Positions 24,727 to 33,902 are shown, counted from the first letter of the stretch. The stretch is 64,000 nucleotides of DNA from Candidatus Pseudomonas phytovorans (GCA_029202525.1 CP119325.1:3880001-3944000), one strand, 5' to 3'. The notes: generated by a model from the letters alone, not told the origin. Translations and numbers: made by a program.

Positions 24727-26355
24727 ATGCCCCCATTCCACCTGGCCAGAAACCTGCTGGCCGGCGCCAGCCTGGCCCTGGCCCTAGCCGCCTGCTCCCC
24801 CTCCGGCGAGGAAAGCGCCAGCAAAACCCTGAACATCGCCTTCTGGGGCGACAACACCACGCTGGTCAGTGTCGACCCGTTCCAGGTCTACTGGCTGGAG
24901 CATCGCGTATTGCTGCGCAACGTCGCTGAATCGCTCACCGACCAGGACCCGGCCACCGGCCGTATCATCCCTTGGCTGGCAAGCAGCTGGGAGGTCAGCG
25001 ACGACGCCCTCAGCTACACCTTCCACCTGCGTCAGGACGTCTCCTTCAGCAACGGCGAGCGCTTCGACGCCCAGGCCGTGAAAACCGCGTTCGACAGCAA
25101 CAAGGCCTTCGCTGCTCAGCTGCCCGCCACGTTCGGCGCAACCTACCTGGCCGGCTTCGACCATGCTGAAGTGGTCGACCCGTTCACCGTGCGCCTGGTG
25201 TTGTCGAAGCCCAACGCAGGCTTCCTGCAGGCCACGTCCACCACCAACCTGGCCATCCTCGCCCCGGCCTCTTATGCGCTTAGTGCCCAGGAGCGCTCGC
25301 TTGGCAAAATCATCGGCACCGGCCCGTTCATCCTCGAACACTACACCCCGGAAGTCGGCGCACGCCTGGTCAAGCGCGCGGACTATGCCTGGGCCTCGGC
25401 CAACGTCAAGAACCCCGGGGCCGCCCACCTGGACAGCGTGGAAATCAGCTACATTCCCGAAGAAAGCGTGCGCAACGGTCTGTTCCTGCAGGGCAAGGCC
25501 GACATTCTCTGGCCGCGCAACCCGTTCTCCGAAGTCGACCTGAAGCTGTTCCAGGCAAAGGGCGCGAGCATCCAGAGCCGTTCGTTGCCAGGCCCTGCGC
25601 TCAACCTCTACCCCAACACCCGCAACGACCGGCTGCTTGGCGACCGCCAGGTGCGCCTGGCCCTGCAGAAAGCCATCGACCGCACCAGCTATGCGCACAC
25701 CGTCTACAGCGCCGACTTCCCGGTGGTAACCGGGGTGTATGACGTGACCACACCGTACTTCAAGCCCCAGGCCGACAAGCTGGCCTACGACCCACAGGCC
25801 GCAGAGCGCCTGCTGGACGGTGCAGGCTGGAGCAAGGGCGATGACGGCTACCGGCACAAGGACGGCAAACGCCTGACACTGCGCTACAACCTCACCCCTG
25901 CCGAAAGCGCCGGTGATGTGCTGGTGCAGGACCAACTGCGCAAGGTCGGCATCGACCTGAAGCTGAACGTGCTGACCCGTGCCGAATGGGTGGCCGGCAA
26001 CGCCTCGGGCAACTACGACCTCACCTCTACCTACATGACTCGCGCCGATCCGATCATCCTGCAAACCATCCTCGACCCGCGCGCCGCCAGCAGTGCCACC
26101 TTGGCCACCAATACGTACGAGCCGCACACCCTGGCCAAGGCGCAGACCTTGTTCGACAACGGCATTACCGCCACCCACGACGAACAACGCGCCCAGGCCT
26201 ATGGCCAGCTGCAAGACCTGCTGGTAGACGAAGCCTCGGTGTTCCCGCTATATGAGCGCGTGTGGCAAGCTGCCACCGCACCTCGGGTCAAGGACTTCCG
26301 CTGGACAGCCGAAGGCTTTGCCTTCCTCAGTGACATCCAGGTCGCGCAGCCATGA
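24727..26355 (+). CDS. oligopeptide/dipeptide-type ABC transporter binding lipoprotein
   Basis: 542 residues, family 5 solute-binding protein. A lipobox LALAAC places the lipidated Cys at residue 23. The family pattern is VAESLTDQDPATGRIIPWLA, SWEVSDDALSYTFHLRQDVS, FSNGERFDAQAVKTAF, and VRLALQKAIDRTSYA. The ATG is preceded by GGAAGGAA. It overlaps the first permease by 4 bp and heads a full Dpp/Opp-type transporter. Position after the SfnB-like operon, with all genes in one direction, suggests import of the substrate of that pathway. Confidence 0.93.
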   Translation: MPPFHLARNLLAGASLALALAACSPSGEESASKTLNIAFWGDNTTLVSVDPFQVYWLEHRVLLRNVAESLTDQDPATGRIIPWLASSWEVSDDALSYTFHLRQDVSFSNGERFDAQAVKTAFDSNKAFAAQLPATFGATYLAGFDHAEVVDPFTVRLVLSKPNAGFLQATSTTNLAILAPASYALSAQERSLGKIIGTGPFILEHYTPEVGARLVKRADYAWASANVKNPGAAHLDSVEISYIPEESVRNGLFLQGKADILWPRNPFSEVDLKLFQAKGASIQSRSLPGPALNLYPNTRNDRLLGDRQVRLALQKAIDRTSYAHTVYSADFPVVTGVYDVTTPYFKPQADKLAYDPQAAERLLDGAGWSKGDDGYRHKDGKRLTLRYNLTPAESAGDVLVQDQLRKVGIDLKLNVLTRAEWVAGNASGNYDLTSTYMTRADPIILQTILDPRAASSATLATNTYEPHTLAKAQTLFDNGITATHDEQRAQAYGQLQDLLVDEASVFPLYERVWQAATAPRVKDFRWTAEGFAFLSDIQVAQP

Positions 26356-27302
26356 ACCGCTACCTGATTGGCCGCATCGGTCAGGCGCTGCTGGTGCTAT
26401 GGGGCGCCTATACCATCACCTACTTCATCCTCTACCTGCTACCCGGTGACACGCTGGCGATCATGCTCAGTGCATCGGGCATGGAAGCCGATGGCCTGTC
26501 ACCCGAAGACCTGGCCAAGGCACGCGCTTACTACGGGCTGGACAAGGGCATTTTCGAGCAGTACTTCGACCTGCTGTGGCGGGCCGTGCACGGCGACCTG
26601 GGCCAGTCGTTGTCACTGAACCGGCCGGTGACTGCACTGCTGGCCGAGCGCCTGCCACAAACCCTGGCCTTGGCCGGCCTGGCCATCGTGCTGTCGTTGC
26701 TTGGCGGCATCGGCCTGGCCTACCTCACCGCCTACCTGCAATGGCAACCGCTGAAAGTTGCCCTGTCGCGCTTGCCGTCACTGGGCTTTTCGGTACCGGT
26801 GTTCTGGATGGGGCTGCTGCTGATCCAGGTGTTCGCCTTCGGCCTGGGCTGGTTTCCGGCCACCGGCAGCCAGGGTTTTGCGAGCCTGGTTCTGCCGGCG
26901 GTGACATTGGCCATCCCCAGTGCTGCGGTGTACGCACAGGTGTTACAGCGTGGCTTCCAGAGCGTATGGCAGGAGCCCTATATCGCCACCGCGTTCGCCA
27001 AGGGCCTGAGCCGTGCACAGGTGCAGGCGCGGCACGGCCTGCGCAATGCGGCCCTGCCGATTCTTACGCTGATCGGTTTACAGGTGGGCAACACGGTGTC
27101 CGGGGCGGTACTGGTCGAGACCATCTTCTCGCGTAATGGCGTCGGCCGGTTGGCCCAGGAAGCGGTGCTGCGTCAGGACATCCCGGTGGTGCTGGCGATT
27201 GTCGCGGTGTCGGCGGCAGCTTTCGTGTTGGTGAACCTGATCGTCGACCTGCTCTACCCGTACCTTGACCCCCGTATCACCCACGCCACTAAGGTGACCT
27301 GA
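26352..27302 (+). CDS. ABC transporter permease, DppB type
   Basis: 316 residues, six membrane spans, starting RIGQALLVLWGAYTITYFIL as usual in DppB/OppB. The LPGD motif follows (YLLPGDTLAIML). The cytoplasmic EAA-type loop is AFAKGLSRAQVQARHGLRNA, and the C-terminal part is VSGAVLVETIFSRNGVGRLA. The start overlaps the binding-protein stop by ATGA. Confidence 0.94.
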   Translation: MNRYLIGRIGQALLVLWGAYTITYFILYLLPGDTLAIMLSASGMEADGLSPEDLAKARAYYGLDKGIFEQYFDLLWRAVHGDLGQSLSLNRPVTALLAERLPQTLALAGLAIVLSLLGGIGLAYLTAYLQWQPLKVALSRLPSLGFSVPVFWMGLLLIQVFAFGLGWFPATGSQGFASLVLPAVTLAIPSAAVYAQVLQRGFQSVWQEPYIATAFAKGLSRAQVQARHGLRNAALPILTLIGLQVGNTVSGAVLVETIFSRNGVGRLAQEAVLRQDIPVVLAIVAVSAAAFVLVNLIVDLLYPYLDPRITHATKVT

Positions 27303-27304
27303 CC

Positions 27305-28195
27305 ATGACCGCCGAGACTCATCCCCTGCGCGCCGCCGTCCCGCCAGCCACCTGGAAGCGCCGCTCACACCTGCAGCGCCTGGGCCAGGCACTCGCGCCT
27401 TTGTTGGCGCGCCCGGGCTTCAGCCTGGCGCTGCTGGTGGTGCTGTTCGCCCTGCTGGCGGCACTGGCGCCGCACTGGCTGACCAGCTTCGACCCTTACG
27501 CTACCGCGCCCGCCGACAAGCTACGGGCACCGGGCGCCGCCCACTGGTTCGGCACCGACGAACTCGGCCGCGACCTGTATACCCGCGTGGTATATGGCGC
27601 CAGCCTGTCGGTGCAAGCCGCATTGCTGGCAGTTGGCATTGCCCTGACAGGCGGCTTGAGCCTGGGGGTACTCGCCGGGTTTGCCGGCGGGCGTGTGGAT
27701 GCCACCCTCATGCGCCTGGTCGATGTGCTGCTGGCCCTCCCCGGCCTGCTGCTGGCTCTGGCCATTGTCACCGCCATCGGTTTTGGCACGGTGCCAGTGG
27801 CGATCGCCGTCGGCATCGGCATCATCCCAGGCTTCGCCCGTACCACCCGTGGCGAAGTGCTGCGGGTCAAGACCCTGCCCTATGTCGAAGCCGCACGCCT
27901 GGGTGGCGCCAGCTGGCGGCGCACCTTGCTGCGGCATGTGTTGCCCAATGCCTGGGGGCCGGTGGCCGTGCTGGCCACGCTGGACTTCGGCGCCGCCATC
28001 CTGGCCACTGCCGGCCTGAGTTTTCTCGGTTTTGGCGCAGCACCACCAGCGGCGGAATGGGGCACCTTGATTGCCAACGGCAGGCACTTTCTGATCACGG
28101 CACCTTGGGTGTCGCTGCTGCCCGGCCTGTTCGTGGTCGCCGTGGTGTTCAGCCTCAACCACCTTGCCCGCACCTTCGAGGAGCACGCACGATGA
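27305..28195 (+). CDS. ABC transporter permease, DppC type
   Basis: 296 residues. The family N-terminus gives a single span (FSLALLVVLFALLAALAPHWL) and then the conserved HWFGTDELGRDLYTRVVYGA. The EAA loop is YVEAARLGGASWRRTLLRHV followed by LPNAWGP. The C-terminal helix carries LSFLGFGAAPPAAEWGTLI. The gene begins 2 bp after the first permease and overlaps the ATPase gene by 4 bp. Confidence 0.94.
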   Translation: MTAETHPLRAAVPPATWKRRSHLQRLGQALAPLLARPGFSLALLVVLFALLAALAPHWLTSFDPYATAPADKLRAPGAAHWFGTDELGRDLYTRVVYGASLSVQAALLAVGIALTGGLSLGVLAGFAGGRVDATLMRLVDVLLALPGLLLALAIVTAIGFGTVPVAIAVGIGIIPGFARTTRGEVLRVKTLPYVEAARLGGASWRRTLLRHVLPNAWGPVAVLATLDFGAAILATAGLSFLGFGAAPPAAEWGTLIANGRHFLITAPWVSLLPGLFVVAVVFSLNHLARTFEEHAR

Positions 28196-29817
28196 CCAAT
28201 CAACCATTGCTTGTGGTACGCGACCTCAGCATCAGCTATCACACCTCCGGCCATACCACGCAAGCCGTCAAACACCTTGCCTTCAGCCTGGCCCAAGGCG
28301 AAACCGTGGCCATTGTCGGCGAATCAGGCTCGGGCAAGTCGACCTTGGCCAATGCCCTGCTTGGCCTGCTACCGGGCACGGCACGCGTCGACAGCGGCCA
28401 GCTGTGGGTAGACGGGTTGGATGTGGCGCGCGCCAGCGAACGCCAGATGCGCCAGCTGCGTGGGCGTACCGTCGGCCTGGTGCCGCAAGACCCCATGGTC
28501 AGCCTCAACCCCACCCTGCGCATCGGCCAGCAGATCGGTGAGGCACTGGTGTTGGCCCAAAGCGGCCGTTCACGCAGCGTCGATGCCGATGTGCTGGAAT
28601 TGCTTGCCCAGGTTGGGCTGGACAACCCAGCCCTGCGCGCCCGCCAGTACCCGCACGAACTGTCTGGCGGCATGCGCCAGCGGGTGCTGATCGCCATCGC
28701 GCTGGCCGGCAACCCGCGCCTGATCATCGCCGACGAACCCACCAGCGCGCTGGATGTGACCGTGCAACGCAAGATCCTCGATCACTTGCAGCGGCTGGTG
28801 GCCGAGCGCGGCATCTCGTTGCTGATCATTACCCACGACCTGGGCATGGCGACCGACCGCGCCGACCGCCTGCTGGTGATGAAACAGGGCGAACTGGTGG
28901 AACAAGGCGCACCTGCGCAGATCGTGCAGGCACCGCAGCACCCCTACACCCGCGCCCTGCTCAATGCCGCGCCGGCATTCAGCGCCCGTCGCCAGCCCCG
29001 GCAACTGGCGCCGGACGCAAAGCCGATCCTCAGCCTGCAGGGTGTTGGCAAAACGTTCGAGTTGCCCAAAGTGAAGGGCCAGGACAACCGCTTTGTCGCG
29101 TTACAGGGCCTGGACCTACAGGTTCACCCGGGGCAAACGCTGGCCATCGTCGGTGAATCCGGTTCGGGCAAAAGCACCGCACTGCGCATTGCCCTGGGCC
29201 TGGAAGCGCCCAGCCAAGGCCGTGTGCTTTTCGACCAAGAGGATGTCACTGGCCACAGCTGGCGCCAGTTCCGCCCCTTGCGCCGCCGCATGCAGCTGGT
29301 GCAGCAAAACCCGTTTGCCGCCCTCGACCCGCGTTTCACGGTATTCGACAGCATCGTCGAGCCGCTGGTGTCGTTTGGCCTTCTCAAAGGTGCAGCGTTG
29401 GAGCAGCGCGCACGCGAACTGATCGAGCGCGTGCACCTGCCGCTCAGCTATCTGGACCGCCTGCCTCGCGAACTGTCTGGCGGCCAACGCCAGCGAGTGG
29501 CCATCGCCCGGGCGCTGGCGCTGCAGCCAGAACTGTTGCTGCTCGACGAGCCGGTCAGTGCACTGGATGTGTCGGTGCAGGCCCAGATTCTGGCACTGCT
29601 GGATGAACTGCAACGGGAGCTGGGCATGGCTTATGTGCTGGTGTCGCATGATCTCGCGGTGGTAGCGAGCATGGCTGACCACGTGCTGGTGCTGCGCCAG
29701 GGGCAGGTGGTAGAGCGCGGGACAGTGGCGCAGGTGTTCGAGCGACCCGACAGCAGTTACACACGCGAGTTAATTGAATCAATACCAGGTCGGCGTGAGG
29801 CGGTAGCCGTCGTCTAA
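28192..29817 (+). CDS. fused double ABC ATPase, DppD-DppF type
   Basis: 541 residues containing two complete nucleotide-binding domains. Walker A GESGSGKST occurs twice (near residues 43 and 320). The signatures are LSGGMRQRV and LSGGQRQRV, each followed by Walker B (LIIADEPTSALD; LLLLDEPVSALD). Each half ends with the oligopeptide-transporter tail HPYTRALL or SYTRELI. In most Dpp/Opp systems these are two separate proteins; the fusion is common in GsiA/YejF-like systems. It is the last transporter gene and is followed by a strong hairpin. Confidence 0.94.
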   Translation: MTNQPLLVVRDLSISYHTSGHTTQAVKHLAFSLAQGETVAIVGESGSGKSTLANALLGLLPGTARVDSGQLWVDGLDVARASERQMRQLRGRTVGLVPQDPMVSLNPTLRIGQQIGEALVLAQSGRSRSVDADVLELLAQVGLDNPALRARQYPHELSGGMRQRVLIAIALAGNPRLIIADEPTSALDVTVQRKILDHLQRLVAERGISLLIITHDLGMATDRADRLLVMKQGELVEQGAPAQIVQAPQHPYTRALLNAAPAFSARRQPRQLAPDAKPILSLQGVGKTFELPKVKGQDNRFVALQGLDLQVHPGQTLAIVGESGSGKSTALRIALGLEAPSQGRVLFDQEDVTGHSWRQFRPLRRRMQLVQQNPFAALDPRFTVFDSIVEPLVSFGLLKGAALEQRARELIERVHLPLSYLDRLPRELSGGQRQRVAIARALALQPELLLLDEPVSALDVSVQAQILALLDELQRELGMAYVLVSHDLAVVASMADHVLVLRQGQVVERGTVAQVFERPDSSYTRELIESIPGRREAVAVV

Positions 29818-29820
29818 CTG

Positions 29821-29848
29821 CGGCAACTGGCAATTTTGCCAGTTGCCG
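29821..29848 (+). terminator. probable terminator hairpin after the ABC operon
   Basis: A 13-bp perfect stem, CGGCAACTGGCAA paired with TTGCCAGTTGCCG, starts 3 bp after the stop. The following tract is GTTTGCTC rather than a clean T-run, so termination may be partial. Confidence 0.65.
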
Positions 29849-29900
29849 GTTTGCTCGCTCCCCTTCAAGGTTTCAGGACAGTACGAAGGAGGTGTAGAGC

Positions 29901-30872
29901 ATGAGACTTTTTTACCAAGCCAACTCACTGAACACACTAGCATGTGAAGACAATACAACTCGGCTTTTCGGGCGAGGCGGGCATACTCAAGCCGTTAAGC
30001 TCCATCCTCTTGGCAGCGTACAGATACTCGCGACAAATAGTATGTTCACACCCCTTGCGATGATTAGCCCCCAAGTTCGACATCCCTTGATACACAACGC
30101 ATTCGGGCTCATGAAGTTGCCTGCTGGACAGCCGGTCGGGTTCAATGGAGAGCGCCTCGAAAGGCAAAGCGGCATGTACGCACTGGGCCACGGCTACCGC
30201 TGGTATTCAACGACACTGATGAGATTCAACAGCGCTGATAGCGTGAGTCCTTTCGGGGCCGGAGGTACCAATGCCTACGCTTACGTGAGAAATGATCCGG
30301 TTAACCTGTTTGACCCTGATGGCCACTCCCCGGCCGGCCCGACCGCTGTCCAAGGCAGGATGTTCAATTTCCATACTGGCCTTAAGAAAATAATTCCATT
30401 CGAAGGCGATTACGGCATCTATAAGTCAACGAGTAGACTTTTCACAAAACCCAAATTATTCGTATACACCCACGGCAGACAAAACGCACTCAAGATTGAC
30501 GGAAAAGCGTTGAGCCCCAATGAATTCAATGAATGGCTAAAGGCGAAGAACGTCAAAGTAAAACATTATAAGGAAGTCGTCTTCGCTGCCTGTTTGAGTG
30601 AGTACCCTGAACCAGGCGCAACATCTTTTGCTCAGCAGTTTTCAAACCTCAACAACGTTAAAGTCTCGGCGCTGAAAGGCCTGGGCTGGGCTTTTATCAC
30701 CCAAGACTTTAACCCCAAGAAATCTCAGCTTGGCTTGTTATCCGAGCCTTACGCCGGGATTTTTCCAGAGCCTTTACATGAGGGCTCTCGAGGCCTGGAA
30801 CTCTTTCCGCGGGCGTATGACTTCACACGCGTTACACCCCAGAGTGCCAGGCGTGTCCGTGAGGATGGCTGA
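29901..30872 (+). CDS. orphan RHS core fragment with a C-terminal toxin-like domain
   Basis: 323 residues, start supported by AAGGAGG. Residues about 85-145 are a remnant RHS repeat-associated core (GFNGERLE, YALGHGYRWYSTTLMRFNSADS, NAYAYVRNDPVNLFDPDG), the usual junction to a variable effector. The C-terminal part (about 146-323) is not a named toxin family to me. It contains FVYTHG (His191) and VVFAACLS (Cys231), 40 residues apart, the HG...AC arrangement of clan CD cysteine peptidases. Base composition is visibly more AT-rich than in the neighbours, suggesting recent acquisition. No long RHS parent and no immunity gene is adjacent. Confidence 0.8.
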   Translation: MRLFYQANSLNTLACEDNTTRLFGRGGHTQAVKLHPLGSVQILATNSMFTPLAMISPQVRHPLIHNAFGLMKLPAGQPVGFNGERLERQSGMYALGHGYRWYSTTLMRFNSADSVSPFGAGGTNAYAYVRNDPVNLFDPDGHSPAGPTAVQGRMFNFHTGLKKIIPFEGDYGIYKSTSRLFTKPKLFVYTHGRQNALKIDGKALSPNEFNEWLKAKNVKVKHYKEVVFAACLSEYPEPGATSFAQQFSNLNNVKVSALKGLGWAFITQDFNPKKSQLGLLSEPYAGIFPEPLHEGSRGLELFPRAYDFTRVTPQSARRVREDG

Positions 30873-31236
30873 CCTCTCATACCAGTAGGCTTGGCGGTCA
30901 AAGTCAGGTGAAGCGGCTGTGGCGGCTGCTTCGCGGGCACTCCCGAGACCGCAGGAAATTACATAAAATGATTTTTATGCATTCTGCATGCATCACTAAA
31001 TTCATTTAAAACATAATTAGCATAGAACCACAAAGCCTTTCACAACCCCACCCCACACCCGCTAAGGTCACTCCAGACCGACCCCATTTCCTGGCGGAGG
31101 CCGTCCACCTCGACCACGCCAGGAGCCTTGCGCGCATGCACCTCTCTCTCCCACAACCCTGCTTCATCGACCCCCCAGGGCCAGGTGAGGCATGGCTTTC
31201 CCGATTCCTTTTGCAACACAACCCACAGGTATTCCG
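30873..31236. other. gene-free stretch between the RHS gene and block C
   Basis: No supported gene. It begins with a degenerate REP half (CTGCTTCGCGGGCACTCCC near 30926), then an AT-rich tract around 30957-31020 holding copy B of the 32-nt element. A GC-rich tail follows, up to the monooxygenase start. A short minus-strand frame at 30749-30940 was examined and not accepted as an immunity gene. Confidence 0.6.
31014..31045 (+). promoter_or_regulatory. 32-nt conserved upstream element, copy B
   Basis: Begins TAATTAGCATAGAACC and continues with ACAAAGCCTTTCACAA. It matches copy A (21586-21617) at 27 of 32 positions in the same orientation. It lies 191 bp before the preferred start of the LLM monooxygenase. 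Both copies precede flavin monooxygenase operons. Confidence 0.65.
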
Positions 31237-32571
31237 ATGAGCAAACGACAGATCCGCCTGGGCGCCATGATCCATGGCGTCGGTCACGGCTGGGGCGAAT
31301 GGCGCCACCCTGAAGCGCTGGCCGATGCCAGTGTCAATTTCGGCTTCTACAAACAGCAGGCGAAGCTGGCCGAGGCGGCAAAGTTCGACTTCGCCTTCAT
31401 CGCCGACAGCCTGCACATTCACGCCCGCTCAAGCCCTCACTACCTCAACCGTTTCGAGCCGCTGACCATTCTTTCGGCGCTGGCGGCGGTAACCGACCAC
31501 ATCGGGCTGGTGGCCACGGTCACGGTCAGCTACACCGAGCCGTTCCAGGTAGCACGCCAATTCGCCTCGCTGGACCTGATCAGCGGCGGGCGCGCAGGCT
31601 GGAACGTGGTGACATCCTGGCTTTCCGGCACTGCCGATAACTTCGGCAAGGCTGAACACCCGCCGCATGCCGTGCGTTATCGCATTGCCCGTGAGCACGT
31701 GAATGTGGTCAAGGGGCTGTGGGACTCGTGGGAAGACAACGCATTTACCCGCGACAAGCAAAGCGGGCAATTCTTCGACCCGGCCAAACTGCACACCCTC
31801 GGCCACCAGGGTGAGTACTTCAAGGTAAAGGGGCCCCTTAACATCCAGCGTTCGCCCCAGGGCCAGCCGCTGATCTTCCAGGCTGGGGTGTCCGAAGACG
31901 GTCGCAACTTCGCTGCGCAGAACGCTGACGCCATCTTTGTCAGCCCAGAAACGTTCGACGACGCCCACGCCTATTACCAGGACCTCAAACAGCGTGCCGT
32001 GCGCCATGGTCGCGAGCCGAACGCTCTGTTCATCCTGCCCGGCATCCGCCCCATCGTCGGTCGCAACTCCGAGGAGGTCGAGCAACGCTACCAGCAGGCC
32101 GTAGACCTGGTCAGCATCGAGGATGCCCTGGTAGCCCTGGGCCGGCCTTTCAACGACTACGACTTCAGCCAGCATGACCTGGATGCGCCCTTCCCCGATC
32201 TCGGCACCCTGGGCAACGACAGCCACAAGGGCACCTCGGACCAGCTCAAGCAACTGGCCCGTGATGAAGGGCTGAGCCTGCGTGAACTGGCACTGCGCTT
32301 CTCGCGCCCGCGCAGAGACTTCGTCGGCACCCCGGAGCAGGTTGCCGATGCATTGCAGCACTGGTTCGAAAACGGTGCTGCCGACGGTTTCATCATCAAC
32401 TCGTTGCTACCGGACGGCCTGCAGTACTTCACCGAGCACGTGGTGCCGCTGCTGCAAGGCCGTGGCCTGGTGCGCAGTGAGTACACCGGTACGACCCTGC
32501 GCGAGAATTTCGGCCTCAGCGTGCCAGAAAACCGCAACACCCTGCGCCGCAACCGGACAGCGGTTGCCTGA
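31237..32571 (+). CDS. FMN-dependent LLM monooxygenase, NtaA/SnaA/DszA family
   Basis: 444 residues from the Met giving MSKRQIRLGAMIHGVGHGW; a Met 15 codons earlier is possible but adds a non-family N-terminus. The usual motifs are present: FDFAFIADSL, FEPLTILSALAAVT, LISGGRAGWNVVTSW, VKGPLNIQRSPQGQPLIFQA and the C-terminal LRENFGLSVP. Needs reduced FMN from a reductase not coded nearby. A second LLM enzyme follows 26 bp downstream and a TonB receptor further on, so the three genes likely serve one substrate class. Confidence 0.92.
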   Translation: MSKRQIRLGAMIHGVGHGWGEWRHPEALADASVNFGFYKQQAKLAEAAKFDFAFIADSLHIHARSSPHYLNRFEPLTILSALAAVTDHIGLVATVTVSYTEPFQVARQFASLDLISGGRAGWNVVTSWLSGTADNFGKAEHPPHAVRYRIAREHVNVVKGLWDSWEDNAFTRDKQSGQFFDPAKLHTLGHQGEYFKVKGPLNIQRSPQGQPLIFQAGVSEDGRNFAAQNADAIFVSPETFDDAHAYYQDLKQRAVRHGREPNALFILPGIRPIVGRNSEEVEQRYQQAVDLVSIEDALVALGRPFNDYDFSQHDLDAPFPDLGTLGNDSHKGTSDQLKQLARDEGLSLRELALRFSRPRRDFVGTPEQVADALQHWFENGAADGFIINSLLPDGLQYFTEHVVPLLQGRGLVRSEYTGTTLRENFGLSVPENRNTLRRNRTAVA

Positions 32572-32597
32572 GCCCATCCAGACAAGGAGTTTGTTTC

Positions 32598-33698
32598 ATG
32601 AGCCTCGAATTCATCGGCCTCATCGGCCCGCAGGAAAGCAGCGAATCCCAGGCACCGCGCGGCCCGCTGGTCGACCTCGACTTTATCAAGGCCTTCTCCC
32701 AGGCCCAGGAATATGGCGGCTTCGACAAGGCTTTGCTGGCGGTCAACACCAGTGCGCCAGACTCGATGATCCTGGCCAGCTACGTGGCAGCGCTTACCGA
32801 GCGGATCGGCCTGCTGGTCGCACACCGCCCAGGCTTCCAGGCGCCAACCTTCGCTGCCCGCCAGTTCGCCACCCTCGACCAGTTGAGCCGGGGCCGGGCC
32901 TCGATCAACGTCATCACCGGCGGCGACAGCGGCGACCTGCAGCGCGATGGCGACTTCCTCGACAAGGATGCCCGCTATGCCCGCACCGACGAATACCTGC
33001 AGGTGCTGCGTGACACCTGGACCCGCCAGGAGCCCTTCGATCACCAGGGTACTCACTACCGCATCGAAGACAACCTGACACTGGTCAAACCGGTGCAGCA
33101 TTTGCCAATCTACTTTTCCGGCGCGTCAGACGCCGCAGTCGAAGTGGCCGCCAAGCACGCTGACGTCTACATGATGTGGGGCGAACCGCTGGAGCAGGTA
33201 CGCGAGCGCATTGCCAAAGTCCGTAAGGCCGCCGCCCGCTACGGGCGCGAGAAGCACATCCGCTTCAGCCTGTCGTTGCGACCGATCCTGGGCGGCACCG
33301 AGGCCGAAGCCTGGGCCCGCGCCGAGCGTATTCTGGCCGATGCCCAGGAACGCATCGGCATCCGCCAGGGCAACCGCCGCGAGAAAAACTTCGGCAAGAG
33401 CAACGCCGGCTCCGAACGCCTGGTGCAACTGGCCAGCCAGCGCAAGGTGCATGACACCCGGCTGTGGACCGAGATTGCGGCGCTAGGTGGCGGTGCAGGT
33501 AACTCCACCTCGCTGGTGGGTACTGCGGACCAAGTGGCCGAGGCCGCATTGGCCTATTACGAACTGGGGGTGACCACCTTCCTGTTCCGCGGCTTTGACC
33601 AGCTGCGCGATGCTGTGGAGTACGGGCAGGACCTGATTCCGCGGATTCGTGCGCTGGTTCAACAGCAAGAAGCTGGGCGCACCGCGCGCACGGCCTGA
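32598..33698 (+). CDS. SsuD-like FMN-dependent alkanesulfonate monooxygenase
   Basis: 366 residues, LLM family of the SsuD/alkanesulfonate type, shorter than the DszA-type neighbour. Pieces that fit are LLVAHRPGFQAPTFAARQFA, LDQLSRGRASINVITGG, DARYARTDEYLQVLRDTW and PIYFSGASDAAVEVAAKHAD. Start follows ACAAGGAG. By family knowledge it desulfonates a C-S bond, giving aldehyde and sulfite. It is co-directional and closely spaced with the preceding LLM gene, so probably in one operon with it. Confidence 0.9.
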   Translation: MSLEFIGLIGPQESSESQAPRGPLVDLDFIKAFSQAQEYGGFDKALLAVNTSAPDSMILASYVAALTERIGLLVAHRPGFQAPTFAARQFATLDQLSRGRASINVITGGDSGDLQRDGDFLDKDARYARTDEYLQVLRDTWTRQEPFDHQGTHYRIEDNLTLVKPVQHLPIYFSGASDAAVEVAAKHADVYMMWGEPLEQVRERIAKVRKAAARYGREKHIRFSLSLRPILGGTEAEAWARAERILADAQERIGIRQGNRREKNFGKSNAGSERLVQLASQRKVHDTRLWTEIAALGGGAGNSTSLVGTADQVAEAALAYYELGVTTFLFRGFDQLRDAVEYGQDLIPRIRALVQQQEAGRTARTA

Positions 33699-33715
33699 AT
33701 CCGTCGCCTGAACGG

Positions 33716-33814
33716 GTCTTTTCGCGGGCTCGCCAGCGCCCACAGGGATATCACTGCAATCAAGCCCTGTGACGTACCTGTGGGAGCGGGCAAGCCCGCG
33801 AAGAGGCCGGCACA
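33716..33814. repeat. REP pair, GCGGG family (diverged)
   Basis: Left unit TTCGCGGGCTCGCCAGCGCC is degenerate. The right unit GTGGGAGCGGGCAAGCCCGC is intact and continues GAAGAGGCCGG. It lies between the SsuD-like gene and the TonB receptor. Confidence 0.8.
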
Positions 33815-33902
33815 GCAAAACACTTTCCCATACCCCTCACGCCAGCCCAATCGGGGCCTGGCGCCTATTCGCCTGCGTGCTCCACCGTATTCCGAGGACA
33901 TG

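Noticed and set aside
30749..30940. Minus-strand 63-codon frame at the end of the RHS gene as a possible immunity gene
   Set aside because: Overlaps the RHS coding end on the wrong strand, lacks a ribosome-binding site, and its translation is basic and Pro-rich with no membrane span or immunity-like feature.
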